Below, piece by piece: positions 1 to 13,003 of a stretch of DNA of 64,000 nucleotides (position 1 is the stretch's first letter; every line of letters begins with the position of its first letter). The notes beneath the pieces are model-generated. The model did no database searches. It had not been told where the DNA came from and worked only from the letters and a program-made list of their open reading frames with translations. Both the position numbers and the translations under genes were made by a program. The stretch lies in the NCBI GenBank assembly GCA_965153455.1, contig OZ234504.1:11656001-11720000 (forward strand). The letters are read 5' to 3'. This DNA comes from Sphagnum compactum (taxonomy: Eukaryota; Bryophyta; Sphagnopsida; Sphagnales).

Positions 1-330
1 ACTTAGATTTTTTTCCTATAAAGGTAGTGAGGTCATCTACTTAGGTAAGTAGGTAGGCCATGTAACTAGGTAGGTATGTATGTAAGCATGTACCTAAGTA
101 AAATAAGTAAGGAGGTGAGCAATTTACTCAAATACATAGGTAAACAATCTATTTAGGTAGGTAGGTAGGTAAGTAAATAAACCATCTACCTAAACTAGTT
201 AAGCCATTTACCTAAGTAGCTAGGTAGATAGAAAGGTAGGTAAATAAACTAGGTATTTTGAACTAAATAGGTCATTTACCTAGGTAGGTAGGTAGACCAT
301 CTACATCCCAATTCCCTACCTGCAAGCCAC
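1..330. repeat. AGGT/ACCT tetranucleotide-rich block
   Basis: Imperfect runs of TAGGTAGGTAGG and its complement fill this stretch, broken by AT-rich spacers. No reading frame of note. The same low-complexity family recurs at about 520-600, 17,400-18,060, 32,870-32,945, 34,980-35,090 and 62,800-63,060, so it is a dispersed satellite-like component of this genome and not a single microsatellite. Confidence 0.8.
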
Positions 331-420
331 CTAAATGTTACCTACCTTCTTAATTACCTATGTAACTAATGTATGTAACAAGATGTGAAATAAATAAGTT
401 GAAAATTTTTAAGACATGTA

Positions 421-500
421 ATGGTGTGGTGTAACGGTTAAGGATTTGTTTTATCTTCATGAAGGTGAAAGGTTCAAGTCCTTATAATTGCATCCTAGGG
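421..500 (+). repeat. tRNA-like SINE head (A and B boxes)
   Basis: This stretch resembles a tRNA gene. An A-box-like segment (TGGTGTAACGGTTAAGGA, from about 428) is followed by a good B box, GGTTCAAGTCC at 471-481, with a four-base-pair T stem around TTCAAGT. The acceptor ends do not pair into a 7-bp stem, so this is not a functional tRNA. A related copy lies on the minus strand at 34,821-34,892, and both are followed by AGGCTA/AGGT-type sequence. I infer a tRNA-derived SINE or tRNA pseudogene family. Confidence 0.5.
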
Positions 501-599
501 TCTAGGCTAAAGTAGGCTAGGGTAAACACCTACTACCCACCTACCTATTATTTTACTTAAATAGGTAGATAGGTATTGTACTAGGCTAGGCTACACTAC

Positions 600-3500
600 G
601 ACATTTGGCATCATGTGACTATCCATAAGGTAATCACAAATGTAATTGCAAAGTCAAGTTCCACATAAGTTACATGGTCATGTTCATTCATGTTAATGAA
701 TGAGAAAATGGATTGTACTTGCAATTGCCAATGTGACTTCCATGCCACATGGTGTCTTTTGAAAATAGTTGTTTGATGGCATTTGTCTTTGGTGACTAAA
801 GCATTTTGTGTAATTGCAAGTGTTCAAGATGACTAAGATCTAGTTGCAAATTGAGTTCATGGGGTATATATTTCTATTTAAATAGGTTTTCAATCTACTT
901 TCTTAAATTTATGTTGAAAACGTGATGCCTTTTAATTACATTTAATGTAAACTAATTTTTAAAATCTATTTTACCATGCTTACACACATGAAGATGATGA
1001 TTTTTCTTTCTGTAATATTGTCTCAATCATTTTTCAACCTAACAAATATGATCTTGATTGATATAACAAACTTTTTATGAAAGAAGGACCAAATTCAACA
1101 AATGTTGAAAAAAAATTCCGAATTGCCAAAAACATTTTAATAGTTACTAGTAAGTATTTAAGAATATGGAAGACCCTTCTATTAATTTTACTTTTATAGT
1201 TGGCTACATCACAAAATTGGAAAAAAGAACATATTAACAGCCATTTGATTAGAAGAAATATTACAAGAGATCTTCTTTCTCAATTTGTTAATCTAGCTAA
1301 AATATGATTATTGTTAATTATGGTGTTTAGTTCCCCCAACCTTTGCATAAATTTGGTCCTATATATTCATACATTTAATTTATTAAAAATTTTATTAAAA
1401 TACAAACATCAAGAAAGTTTGTAAGAAAAGAACAATTATTAGAAGAAAAAAAAGAAAATTAGGCTTGGAAATCAGGTAGGTATGAATTGTTTTTTAATTG
1501 TTTAAGGACAACCATATGAAACATTATGCAAAATCTCACATATACCAAGTTCCTTGAAATTTCTCGTCATTAGCATTTATTTGATGATTATTTTATGCAA
1601 TGTAAATAAAACCAACTTGAAACATAATATATTAAACTAAAGGATTAGAAAAAACAACTAACCTCCAACATTGCTAAACAACAAGACCAAGGAAAACATC
1701 CCATTACACTAAGACCAAATAGGGTTCAATATATATAGGAGAATGTAATGCAACTTTTGTTTTGTTAAGATAACACAAGTTGGATTTTTTGATGACCACT
1801 ATGAGTAGTTGAAAAAGTCCTTCAACTAGTAAACAATATTTTTACATATTTTAGTTCACATGTTTATTTCACAATTTTTGGGAAAGTGGAAAACATGGTG
1901 GGTGAAACAAGTCCATTTGATTGATTATTAAACATATATAAGAAAATATGACCAGTTTGACACTTAATGTATAATGAAATTTACATCAAAAATAAAAGTA
2001 ATGAACCAATCTAACTTGGATTATAAGTTAGGGTGAATCATGAAATCTAAACTTGACACTATAAAATTCAAGAGGGATTAAACTTAATTAAAAGACCTAA
2101 ACTAACTTCATTTGCAAAAGGTGGAATTGCAATAACAAAGGATGTTTGAAATCAAACATAATTAATTATTGGTTGACATTAAGTTCATCATGAAGCCTTT
2201 TTTTTCCTCTTGCAACACCAATACAATGGAATTAAATGTCATTTCATATTACACTATTTCATGATTTCATTAAACTTTCAAACAACCACTTGAAATAGAT
2301 TTTGAACACAATGCCTACAACAAAGTTGTTGCTTCCTTCTATGGGAATGAATTTATTTTCAAAACCTTTCATTTTTGCAATTTTTTGACCAACCAACTAA
2401 AACTATTGTTTGTAAGCATTTTGTTAAATTTTGTTGGTCAAGTTTCTCATAAGGTTCACATATGATTCAATGATACCTTATGCCATAAATATTGGTTGAA
2501 AGAAAGATAAAATAGAGCAAAATGCTACCTTAATTGTCTACTTGTCAAACGAACAAAACCCATTATAAAACAATTATACATTCAATTTTTTGATTTGAAT
2601 GATAAAATATAAGATAATACTTCACTATTATGCATTAATTTTCTAATTTTCTTTTATAAAAATAGGTTGAAAATGGGGGTTTTTTAATGTAAGTATCTTT
2701 TGAAATCTACATTTTGCAATGTAACATTTTTTGTAAGTATGTGTCAAATATGTTCTTTAAAAAAGAATTTTTTTATTGATGTACTTGAATATACAATGAT
2801 CTTTATATCCTACTTAAAACAAATCTATTTCTTGAAGTTTATAATGAAATTGTTTTAAAAACTTTATGAGAAAATTGTGTCCGTTGCAACCTGTGTACAG
2901 TGTCTGATAGAGCTAGATTACAACTAAATAAACTAGTTGCAATGAACATAATTTTCTCATAGTATTATATTGATTAGTCAATTTCAAAAATATTTGTTCC
3001 TTATGTTATTATTTTCAAATTTCTTAAATTTTGTATCAACTTTTCATAAAGTCACTAAAATGAACAATGGTTTCATAATGAAAATTAAATCAATTTTGAA
3101 TATACTTTCTTATACTTCTCTCAAACATTGTCTTATTTTTAAACTCGCTTTTAACTCATCAACTTTTTTGGTATACTTTAGCATGCTTCCACCTTATTAC
3201 AAATTTCATGTAGTTTTTCAATCATTTGAAACATTTCTAAAATATATTTACATTCTACAATACATTCCAACAAGTAAAATAAAACAAGTTTTAACATCAC
3301 ATAGTATTATGAATCAAAGAATGTAGTTTCTTAACAATTAATTTTCTTTTGTTTTTCATTACAATTATATGCAAGGTTTAAGGTATATTATACTACTAAA
3401 GCTTCTAACATCTTTTGAAACATACCAAACCCAAAACCTTCTATGAAATATCCTAAATCTTAATCATTTTAATCCATGAGATTCCCTTTTCACCAAACCT

Positions 3501-4680
3501 TATACCTTTCATCATACACCTTTTTTTTTTAAACTTTGAACCCCAACCATTATTTGCTAAACATATTGAATGTCTTATGCTAACACTTTTAGCAAACCAA
3601 AATCATGCATTGTGTTTTATGTGTTTCCATAAATACAACAACTATTTTTGGGGCAATCATACAATGTTATGTTTCTTAAAAGCTAACAACCACCATGTCT
3701 TCATCTTTCCATAACCTTGCAAATATGAAAAAGAACTCAAGATGCATATATTTGTCAAATGGTCAATGGTTGAATATTTGGGCAACTTATGATAATGGGG
3801 AGCCATGGCAAATGGCCCATGCTATTCACAAATGACATTGATAATTTGACATTGTCATCAAGGTATGAGTACACCAAATATTGTGTTACCTTCGAAGTGT
3901 TGTGGGTTTTTCTTGTTATAATTTGTATGAGAGAAAAATGTTCATTGTTTAAAAAGTTTGATTAGTTTGCAAGAGTTTGGAGCCGCATAAAAGTACATTT
4001 GAATAAATCACATAGTTGAAAAGTCATGAAAACTGGTAATACTAAGTTCCACAACCCCAACCCACATGTCATAACTATCATACAAACATCATTTAATGCA
4101 TCCTAAGGAGACCAACAAACATATTCAACTAATACTTTGAATTCAATCTTTCATAAGAACCATCTATATTGGAATACCCACATAAGCATAGAAGAAAAAT
4201 GTCAATTTGTGACTTCAATTTGTAGCTATAAAACAGTTATAACCAACATTCATAATTAAAATTGACTTAATTGCACAAATGAAATCGCACTCAACATCTA
4301 ATCACAAATCATGACTTAACATGATGTCACCAAATGGACCATGGATGATCTATACAATGAATATATACATATTCATCCTTTGACCATTTGTATAACATTT
4401 GCAACTAGGTCTTGTTTTTGCAACTATTTTCACAACTATCAACGTTATTTGCCACATGTCTTAAATTAAAGAAATTTTTAAACAATGATTTTATATGTTG
4501 AAAAAATCCATGCCATCAAATTCCAATGGTTCATGAAGGTGCCACTTTGCAATACCAAAATCCATCATGTAGCATTATAAAGAATTTTCGGTGAATTTTT
4601 TTTAATATTCAAACATTGATCTTGACAGTCCATTATGAACATTCATTTAAGATGATCCTAGATTGTGACAATATATTATT
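600..4680. other. AT-rich non-coding stretch
   Basis: No credible gene. Only short stop-limited frames occur, such as a Phe/Ile/Lys-rich one at 2,970-3,326 whose composition is that of random AT-rich DNA. I found no clear repeat structure or mobile-element termini here. Confidence 0.6.
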
Positions 4681-5720
4681 AATCAATTGTGATAGATTTT
4701 GACTTATGATTATGTTATTTAGTTATTTAATTATTTAATTCTAAAACTAACACTCACTCTAGCTTCATATTGTTTACTAACTAATCAATTGATTCATAGT
4801 AATATTCATCAATAATACATAATTATTTTATGAAATTAATTATTTAATATATAATTCAATAATTCATTAAAATTTTACCAATCTTTTATGCAATTAACTG
4901 GTTGGTTATTATTTTAATTATAAATTTAATCAATTATTATTGAATACATTTTTTTTCAAAATGTTAGTTATCAAATATTTATACATAAATTAATTAATTA
5001 ATAATTGATTGATTATCTAATTTAGTTAATTATTAAATAAATTAATCAATGTTAAATATTAAATTATAGACTTATTCAATTATTCAATTGATATTGAGTT
5101 TTAATTAATCGTTAATATTAAATAAACATATTAATTCATTAATATTTATTAACCATAACCTTTGATTAATAAATATGAATTATCAAATATTTAACATTAT
5201 TTAAATATGAACTAAATTACTAATTGAATTATTAATTAAATTTTAATAATTTTAAACCGATTAATAAATATTAATGATTAATTATAGACTTATGAACTAA
5301 ATAAGAATTAAACTAGTTAATCATTAATACTAACTAGATAATTGAATTTTTGAAATTTTAATTAATATTTTTATAAGTTATGTAACTATTAAGTAATTAA
5401 CTTATTCATTAGTTAATTCTAGTTTATATATTGATTAATAGCTAAAACTGGAATTTTTTTTAAAAATCAGTAAATATTGAATATTATGTAGTAAAATATT
5501 TAATTGAATAAATAATCAGATTAAATTATTAATTAAATTATTTTAATTATTTATGATTAACTTGTTAAAATATTAATTAATTAAATTAACTATTATTTGA
5601 TAGTTTTTAGTGTAATCAATTAATTATTAATAACAATTCATCAATAATCAATATTGAAACTATATCATCTTAATATGACCTCACTACTATAATTTAATTA
5701 GACATTAAAATAAACATGGT
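4680..5720. repeat. Near-pure A/T tract
   Basis: About 1 kb made almost only of shuffled TTAATTAATTATTAAT-type words with very few G or C. No frame is open. Similar tracts lie at about 16,080-17,100, 30,800-31,620, 34,470-34,700 and 35,080-35,580. Such DNA can act as matrix-attachment or unwinding sequence, but that is inference. Confidence 0.7.
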
Positions 5721-8700
5721 ATATTTGTAAATAAAACATAATATAAAGTCAAAGTGCAATTGTTTATTTTAATATGTTCATAACTAATATGTGTTTAATA
5801 TACATTGCATATAAGTTAAACACACTTTTAAATGTTAAATAGGTTTAATATATATTCAATATACCTTGATCACATGCAATATAATTTTTGTCCAAAACAC
5901 CCTAGTGTACATAAAATGCATAAGCACACCATAAGAAATAACCAAGTTATAACTAATTTGGGCTCCACATTGCTTTGCACTACCAATGACAATCACTAAA
6001 TTATTTTTTGTGGACGTACTAATTTTTTTGTGATCAATTTATTTTTTCAAAAGATAAACTTCTGTAAATTTCACTATATGTCATTTTGTTCCATTAATAT
6101 TCTTTTACATTCTTGACTTGGTAAGTAAAATGCCAACAAAGTCCAATTCATCAAATAAATTCACAACAAGATACAAACAAACAAAAACATTGAAAAGGTG
6201 TAAGACAAACAACAAGAAATGATTCAAAATTGGAATTTGATCTATGACAAATTATAATCTGCAATGACTTTGGCATTGTCGCAATGATGATCACCAAAAT
6301 ACCCATCTTACATAAATAAGTTCCGATGAAACATCGTCATTAAAATTTTGTAACTAAATAAACATAAAGGCCTATTCTTGGATGAAAAACTCAAGGAGTT
6401 AGTCAATACAGAAGGATATACAAATAACAGTCACACCATAGTCACAAAACCAATAATAAAACTAAAAGATGGTTACTAGTGGGTGTGATCACAATTGAAT
6501 GAACCGACGATGACAAAGGACTCAAGGACTGTAGTCCTTTTTTTGGTCATTTTCACAATCTCATAGAAAGGATTTTTTGGATGAAATTTATTACAATATG
6601 TTACTAAATAAATATAATATAATACCTTCAATATATCACTTTTTTTGTATTAATTTTTTATGAATAATTATTTTTAAAAAAAATTGTACAATTAAATTCT
6701 ACCAAATTATGCATTTCGTTTTGAAAAATTATTTTAATTTCAATTTGTATGAAAATATGCTAATTATTTTATGATTTTTTTATATCATAAAGTACAACTT
6801 TGTTTTAAATGTCATGTACATTACACCCCATTTACATGTGGTAAAGGACTCTTGAAATTTTAAATTTTTGTTCAATAGATTTTTAATTTTTCAAAATTTC
6901 AAATTCCATAAATTTCAAATTGTGGGTGTTCTTTGAGTGTGGGTAATCAATTAACATCATTTCAAAAAAAATTCATCAAATTTCCATTATTAAAAAAAGT
7001 CTTTTGCTTAGTAATTTACAAAATTGACTGCTTTTGATGCAACTGTTGTTCAAGTTCAAAGGTCCTTTATTAAAACCAAAACCCAAAAAAAAAAGTTCAA
7101 TTTTTATTTTGAAATCCTCAACACTCATATTAGTAATTTAACACAACTTCCCATGATTACCATGGCATTAAAGTGGGACCACAAAAACATATCTAACAAA
7201 ATTACAATTTTGAAATAATTTTGGTGGTTGTTTGACATGGTTTTTGGCTTGTTTGACTATGATTGCACCCTAGTTATAAAAATGATAAAACATAGTTATG
7301 ACAAGTAGTTGCATGTGATCACAAATTGGATGGGGGTAGATGCAAGCTCAGTGGCTCAAAAATGACAAGAATCCTAATCCCAAAAGTTCATATAAAGGGA
7401 AAAATTAACACTAGACTGGGAAACAACGTTAAAAACCAATGTGGTGATTAATCAATTAATCAATTAATAAATTCCATATGAAATATTTCTTATTTGAAAA
7501 AAAAATTATTATACATTTTAGGGGAAAAAAATATCAATCCAACAAAAATTAACCAAGATTGGAACTTTTGAAAATAATACCCAAATATGGTCATTCAAAA
7601 GTTCATAGTTATTTGTTCATTAAAGTTTTTGTTGTAATTTTTTTTCAATCCATTTTTTTTCCATCATGTATCATATATTGAGTCCCTATAAAAAAATATT
7701 GAGATGAAATCATAATAAAAATGCATTTGAATGCTAATGTAGAATCCAAATTATAATCCATATGTCCACTTTAAATGTCCATTACTATATATTGGTGTAT
7801 GTTTATTAAATTTTTCCCATTAATAAGTATTCTTATTTAAGTTGGCAATCTTAATCCATAAATATTTTTGTCAAATTGATGATTTTTACAATGCGTTTGT
7901 GTCATTTGAATAGAGTCTACTCTACAGAAAGTCCTTAAGGTGGCAAAAAGTGAACCACTATAGCTTACATCTACCCATGGTTATATAATACAAGATCATA
8001 CTTGATTTGAAAATAACATTGGAATTTAAAAGGAAGATGCATGTTAATAAGTATGGGGAATCAAAAACACCTTAAGCACAACTAAATCATTCCTTAGTAA
8101 AACATTCAAATGAAATCACATTATAGTGACTCCTAGGATTATGACTTTTATAAATCTCATGTTATTTAATATTATTGAAAAGAGAAAATAATTTTAATCA
8201 TTTAAATTCAAACCATAGGTATAACATAGTATTTTTTCATTTTAAATGTCATTAATATTTGGTTTCATTAATCATCAAAATAAGCATTTGAAACGAATTA
8301 AGCATTCACCCAATCATAATCTTGTCACCTTTCATCTCAAAATAATTTTTTATTAAAATTTCAATTTATCACAAACTTATGGTCAATGCCTTGAAAAAAA
8401 CATTGTTTGTGAAATGAAAATATCAAACTTTTCACATGGTTCACAAAAATCATCAACAGTATGTGAAATCACATGTGAAATAGATAATATAAGTTTCATA
8501 AAAATTAAAAATCATTTCAATTTATTTTTGAATATATTTACAATTTTCAATACATAATTACAAGTATGTGTTTTGTATAAATATATTCCCCCACCATAAC
8601 ATAGAAAAGAATTAGTTTCTTTTCTATTTTATTGCTTGAGTTATGTTTTGATAATATGTACAAACATTGTAAAACTCTTTAGTTTTGACATGGTTTAGGC

Positions 8701-9540
8701 TTTAAAATGCATCACCCAAGAAAACAATATAATGTGGCTCCAAACAAAAACATAGTCAAAGGAGCCACCCAAGTGAATGGAATCTCCTTAAAACTACATT
8801 CTTGTATGTTTGAAAGATCACAAGTGAAGCATAATAGTTTGGATTATCATAATGTTTGTTGGAATATTTTTCGTTAATTGCAAAGTTTACATGCTCAAAG
8901 CTTGACACAAATCAAAAATGTTTTTGCATGTTCAAAACATTCAAACCTTGAGAGTGGATACAACGGATGAATGCATAATATACATGATATAAAATCAATT
9001 TGTAGTCAAAATGTATCTATATCTAAAAAGAAGTGTTAAATGGGGTATTCAAAAATACAAAATTATAAATTATAAACCAACACAAAAACAACATGCAATT
9101 CTTGGAAAAAGACTTTTACCTCAAGACCTTCGCTGCTTTGGTAATGTTTACCCCTACGTAAAAAACCCATCAATTTTAATGAGGATATCTATTTCCCATT
9201 TGATGCAAATTTCCTTTCTTAAATTTGAATAGGTACAAATTACTTAATGCTAACATGTGTTCCAACTCATAATGAAAATACAAAATTGTATTAAAAAATA
9301 AGTGTTCCAAATTTGTACATTAGAAGTTCAAAAAGTAAGGACAAAAAGATAGAGATCTAATGTCACTCATGTTCTATTATCACTTTTTTATACTCTAAGT
9401 TCAAACTTAAAATGCCTTGTGCAAATCACCTAAACAATAGTTAGTTGATAAAACACCTCATTTTAATCAATTAATAGTAACTAGCCTTTAAAACTATTAT
9501 AAATAGTATTCAAAATTTCAAAAATTTGCTACCTGCTTTA
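5720..9540. other. AT-rich non-coding stretch
   Basis: Unique-looking AT-rich DNA. The short open frames at 7,024 and 9,011 have no recognisable motifs and I do not treat them as genes. Nothing else supportable is seen. Confidence 0.55.
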
Positions 9541-9800
9541 TTGGTACATGTTCTATTACCACATGTTCTACTACTATATGTTTTGCCAACAACCTGTTCA
9601 ATCAACTATTGGTTCAACATATGTCACCGATTCAATTAAACTACTAGTTCTATTGTCAGGACTGATTCAATTATTATTGATCCTACTATCAATCTCAATT
9701 CATCAACTGCTAGTTACTTGTCCATCAAAATATTGATTTACATTATGGGTTACATTGTCCCCCTTTCAAAACTACATTTTGTCCTCGAAATGTTAGCTTT
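9540..9800 (-). mobile_element. Ty3/gypsy-like 3' end: PPT and LTR start
   Basis: Read on the minus strand, 9,792 down to 9,752 gives a run with GAGGACAAAATG, then the purine-rich AAAGGGGGAC, then AATGTAACCC. This closely resembles the usual end of plant Ty3/gypsy polyproteins (an EDK-type tail, a polypurine tract, and an LTR starting TGTAAC). Stops interrupt the tail, so it is dead. The DNA below 9,752 would be LTR, but I cannot see its far boundary or a matching 5' LTR. Confidence 0.45.
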
Positions 9801-10990
9801 AAGATTCTATGTTGACCTCTTCTTCTACAATAGGTTGGTTGATAGCCCCTTTAACCATTCATTAATGATTATTGGTTAATTGGTAGGTTCAGATATAGAA
9901 ACAAGTACGACATGCTCTATTCCATGATAGATTGAACAAGTGCAATGACTTGGTAACCAATATGTGATGTCCTTATTGGTAGTATAATAAATTGTTCTAA
10001 TCTTGCGAAATTATACCCTAACACATGTCCTACAACACTCCTAGGAATCAAGGGATAATACCCCTTAGTGTGATTATAATATCCTAAATACATGTTTTGA
10101 TCATGAACAAGTAAAGTGTAATAACATGATACCACATTGGATAGGTGGGAACATGTGCAACATTGGTTTGAGTTGTTATAAGAGATGTAATTGTGTAATA
10201 AGTAGTTGTCAAGTTGATGGATGGGTATTCGATGATGTTGTGTTTTCCAAACCAACATGTGGAACCACCTAGGTTTTTGGTGTGATTCGGGGAACATGTG
10301 ATCATTAGACTTGCCCAAATATTGGTGTATTAAGCCAAACATTATGGTTAGGTGGTCATCCTTGTTGAACAATAACAAGTATTGTTTGCACCTAAATTGG
10401 TTCTATTAGAAACAAAAAAACTTGAATGATTTGATGCCCCCTACTTTAAGTTTTGAAGCTGCTCCAACCAGTTTGCTAATTGGTTATGCTCCAATTTTAA
10501 ATTATTGGCAATAAAATTCACCATAAGAACTTGTTTAATGGTTTGTGATCTTGTACAAAATGTTGGTTGTGATGGTATTCCAACTTTGAGAATGAAACAA
10601 TTGGGTGATACTGATTATCCTTTCTGTCTTGTAAAAGTAACCTCATTAGTATTTTGAACAAATGCATTTTGATTTCCACCATTTTGTGTGTTTATTCTTC
10701 GTGGTTGGGACGAATGTTGTGGTGTCAAATGGTGACTAGTTAAAGGTACTTGTGGTTCCTTTCTTGACACACTCATTCTCCATGGTTGGGAAAAATGTTG
10801 TGTCAAAATGGCAACTAGTTGAAGGTACTTGTTGTTCCCTTTGTGCTTCATGTTCTACTAGTGTCTGATGATGATGTGAATCCGGCCATCACTAGTTATT
10901 GTGGCTCCATGTTGGAGCATCAACATGTTCATTTCCCATTGGTTGGGACCATGGTTCTTTTTATCTCTTTGAAATTTTGATTATAGGTTA
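9800..10990 (-). pseudogene. Decayed minus-strand sequence of the gypsy-like remnant
   Basis: This lies directly upstream (minus strand) of the gypsy-like 3' end. A 153-residue open frame at 9,917-10,378 and a 78-residue one at 10,615-10,851 are the only open pieces. Neither shows an integrase or reverse transcriptase motif I can defend. The second is Gln/Pro/His-rich and spans an 81-bp tandem duplication. I label the block as retroelement remains by position only. Confidence 0.25.
10692..10845. repeat. 81-bp imperfect tandem duplication
   Basis: Two copies begin at TGGTTGGGA (10,702 and 10,783) and share GTTGTG, CAACTAGTT-like and AGGTACTTGT words. The 81-bp period is a multiple of three, so on the minus strand it reads as a 27-residue protein repeat containing QHFSQPWR / QHSSQPRR. 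Confidence 0.65.
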
Positions 10991-10999
10991 TTGTCCAAC

Positions 11000-13000
11000 C
11001 TAGTTTGAAATATAAAAACTAAGACATAAAATTGTAAACATACAAATTAAACAAACATTAATTTGATTTGTAAATAGAATTTTTTTAACATGAATAATTT
11101 GAAATCTAATCTATTTATTGGTATTCTCATAAAACCAAATATTGCAAACATGATTATTTACAAATTTGATCCACTACGTGGTCACCGAATGTTAATTTGT
11201 TTGCAAAACTAATTGCCCAATTATAACCTTTGGTCATCTAGACCAATTATGGAATAGGGTGAATAAAACCATGCACTTCAAAACATACCAATTTAAAGTG
11301 AAAGTTTCAACCTTAAAATTAGAATTTGTACTCACTATCAATAGGTTGGTCATGGTTTCAAATTTTTTCCTTTTGTAAATGAAAAATTTCATCGACTTTC
11401 ACTAGTAGAAAAGGCCTTTTTTCAACTAATTTTTGCGACTAATTTAAAGTTGTAGGTGACATTTACAACTAAAATCCTTTTAGTTGCGTTGGACAAATCA
11501 CATAAGACAATAGTTGCAAATGACATGGATTGTGAATGTATATAAAAATTAAATTAATATGGTTTCATCTTTTGACTTATTGTAGATGTATTGACATTTG
11601 GGACTTACCATGCAACTAATTTGGTCACCCTAACAACAAATGATGTGTTGCCACATGGCAACATATTTTAGTATTTCAGAATTATTTTTATTTAATCTTG
11701 AAAAATCCACATCATCCATTTTGTATAATATTAATGTCTAACACATGGCAAAATATATTTAGCCACATGGCATATTAATTATGTCCATTTATATTTTGAA
11801 AGTTAATTATTTAATGACACGTGGCATGTTAAACCCTATTTCATATTTAATATTTTCAACTAACTAATTGATTTTGGATTGTTTAATTTAAGGTCAAATG
11901 GGTGTAGTCACAATAACAAATACCATAACAAATGTAACTCTTGTTTAGTTTTTTCATGTTTTAAAATCGGAATTTAATTTGATGCTGAAAGTGTAAGATT
12001 TGTTCATATTGTTGTATTTTTAATATATCATGGGAACATGTGAATTAATTTGAAATTAATCCAATGAATAAAAAATTAATAAAAACACTCATTAAGCATT
12101 GTATGTATCTTGCTTTGAAATAGTAAAAGGACTTGTAATGGATTTCAAAAAATTTGAAAATAACATTTTTACCAAATTTCTAACATGAACTTTAATAAAA
12201 TATTATGAATTTTTTTTAAAAAAATTTAAGATTTTTTCAAGAATATTCCAAGAATATTTCCCCAAAAGTAGTCACAAAAACAATCAAAAAGTAGGTGGGT
12301 GTGGCTCATGTTATTTGTTTTGCACCCAAACACATATTTAATTAATTTAGGACAAAATTGTTAATTTAGAATTTTACCCAACTTAGTGGATGGAATGAAT
12401 TTCACCTATTGGCCACCAGATTTAACAAATGTAAGCCTACATTCAAGTAAAAACAACAAGCATTCAAAAATATAACATCCATGTTGACATTTTGTCTCAA
12501 AAGAATTCATACTAATGTTTTTATGCAACATTTACAATCATTGTTTTTAATACATTAAAGGACACAAAACCAATCTAACAACAACAACATTATTAATGGA
12601 TCCATTCATCTTGCTCATATTGTAACAAATATAATATGTTATTTTCAAAATTAATATATTAATATGATCAAAAGAGTATTTTTTCTAGTGCCCACCAAAT
12701 GAAAATTATAAATTATTCATTATCAAGGTTGGAAGTCAATGTTCCTATTCATGATAAACAAAAAATTTATTCAATAAATTAATAGAATTAGGCACATGTG
12801 CTAATTCATCAATCACAATAATGTTTATGGATCCAAAGTTGTTGCTCATACTATAATAAAATCATTCATTATATTTGGCAATTATATATAATGAATGAAT
12901 CATTAATAAATTTCAGTCATTATACCATAAAAGAAAAAAGCAGACACCCAAGTGGCCATCAATGATGAAGGTTAAAATGCAACAAAAAGACCACCGACCA
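11000..13000. other. AT-rich stretch with one CACTA-type terminus
   Basis: No gene is seen. At 11,400 the sequence CACTAGTAGAAAAGGCC followed by TTTTTTCAACTAA is a good match to a plant CACTA-transposon left end and resembles the ends at 15,642 and 19,469. Motifs of the type CAACTA continue for about 100 bp. No convincing right end was found, so this is a solo or decayed terminus. Confidence 0.4.
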
Positions 13001-13003
13001 TGA

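Noticed and set aside
421-500. Functional tRNA gene
   Set aside because: The acceptor stem does not pair and the anticodon arm is poor; only the internal promoter-like boxes are good.
2970-3326. 118-residue plus-strand open frame
   Set aside because: Phe/Ile/Leu/Lys-dominated composition typical of random AT-rich DNA, with no motif.
12660-12690. TTTTTTCTAGTG as the right end of the CACTA-type terminus at 11,400
   Set aside because: The match lacks three bases of the terminal motif and the flanking triplets (TTT and CCC) do not agree.
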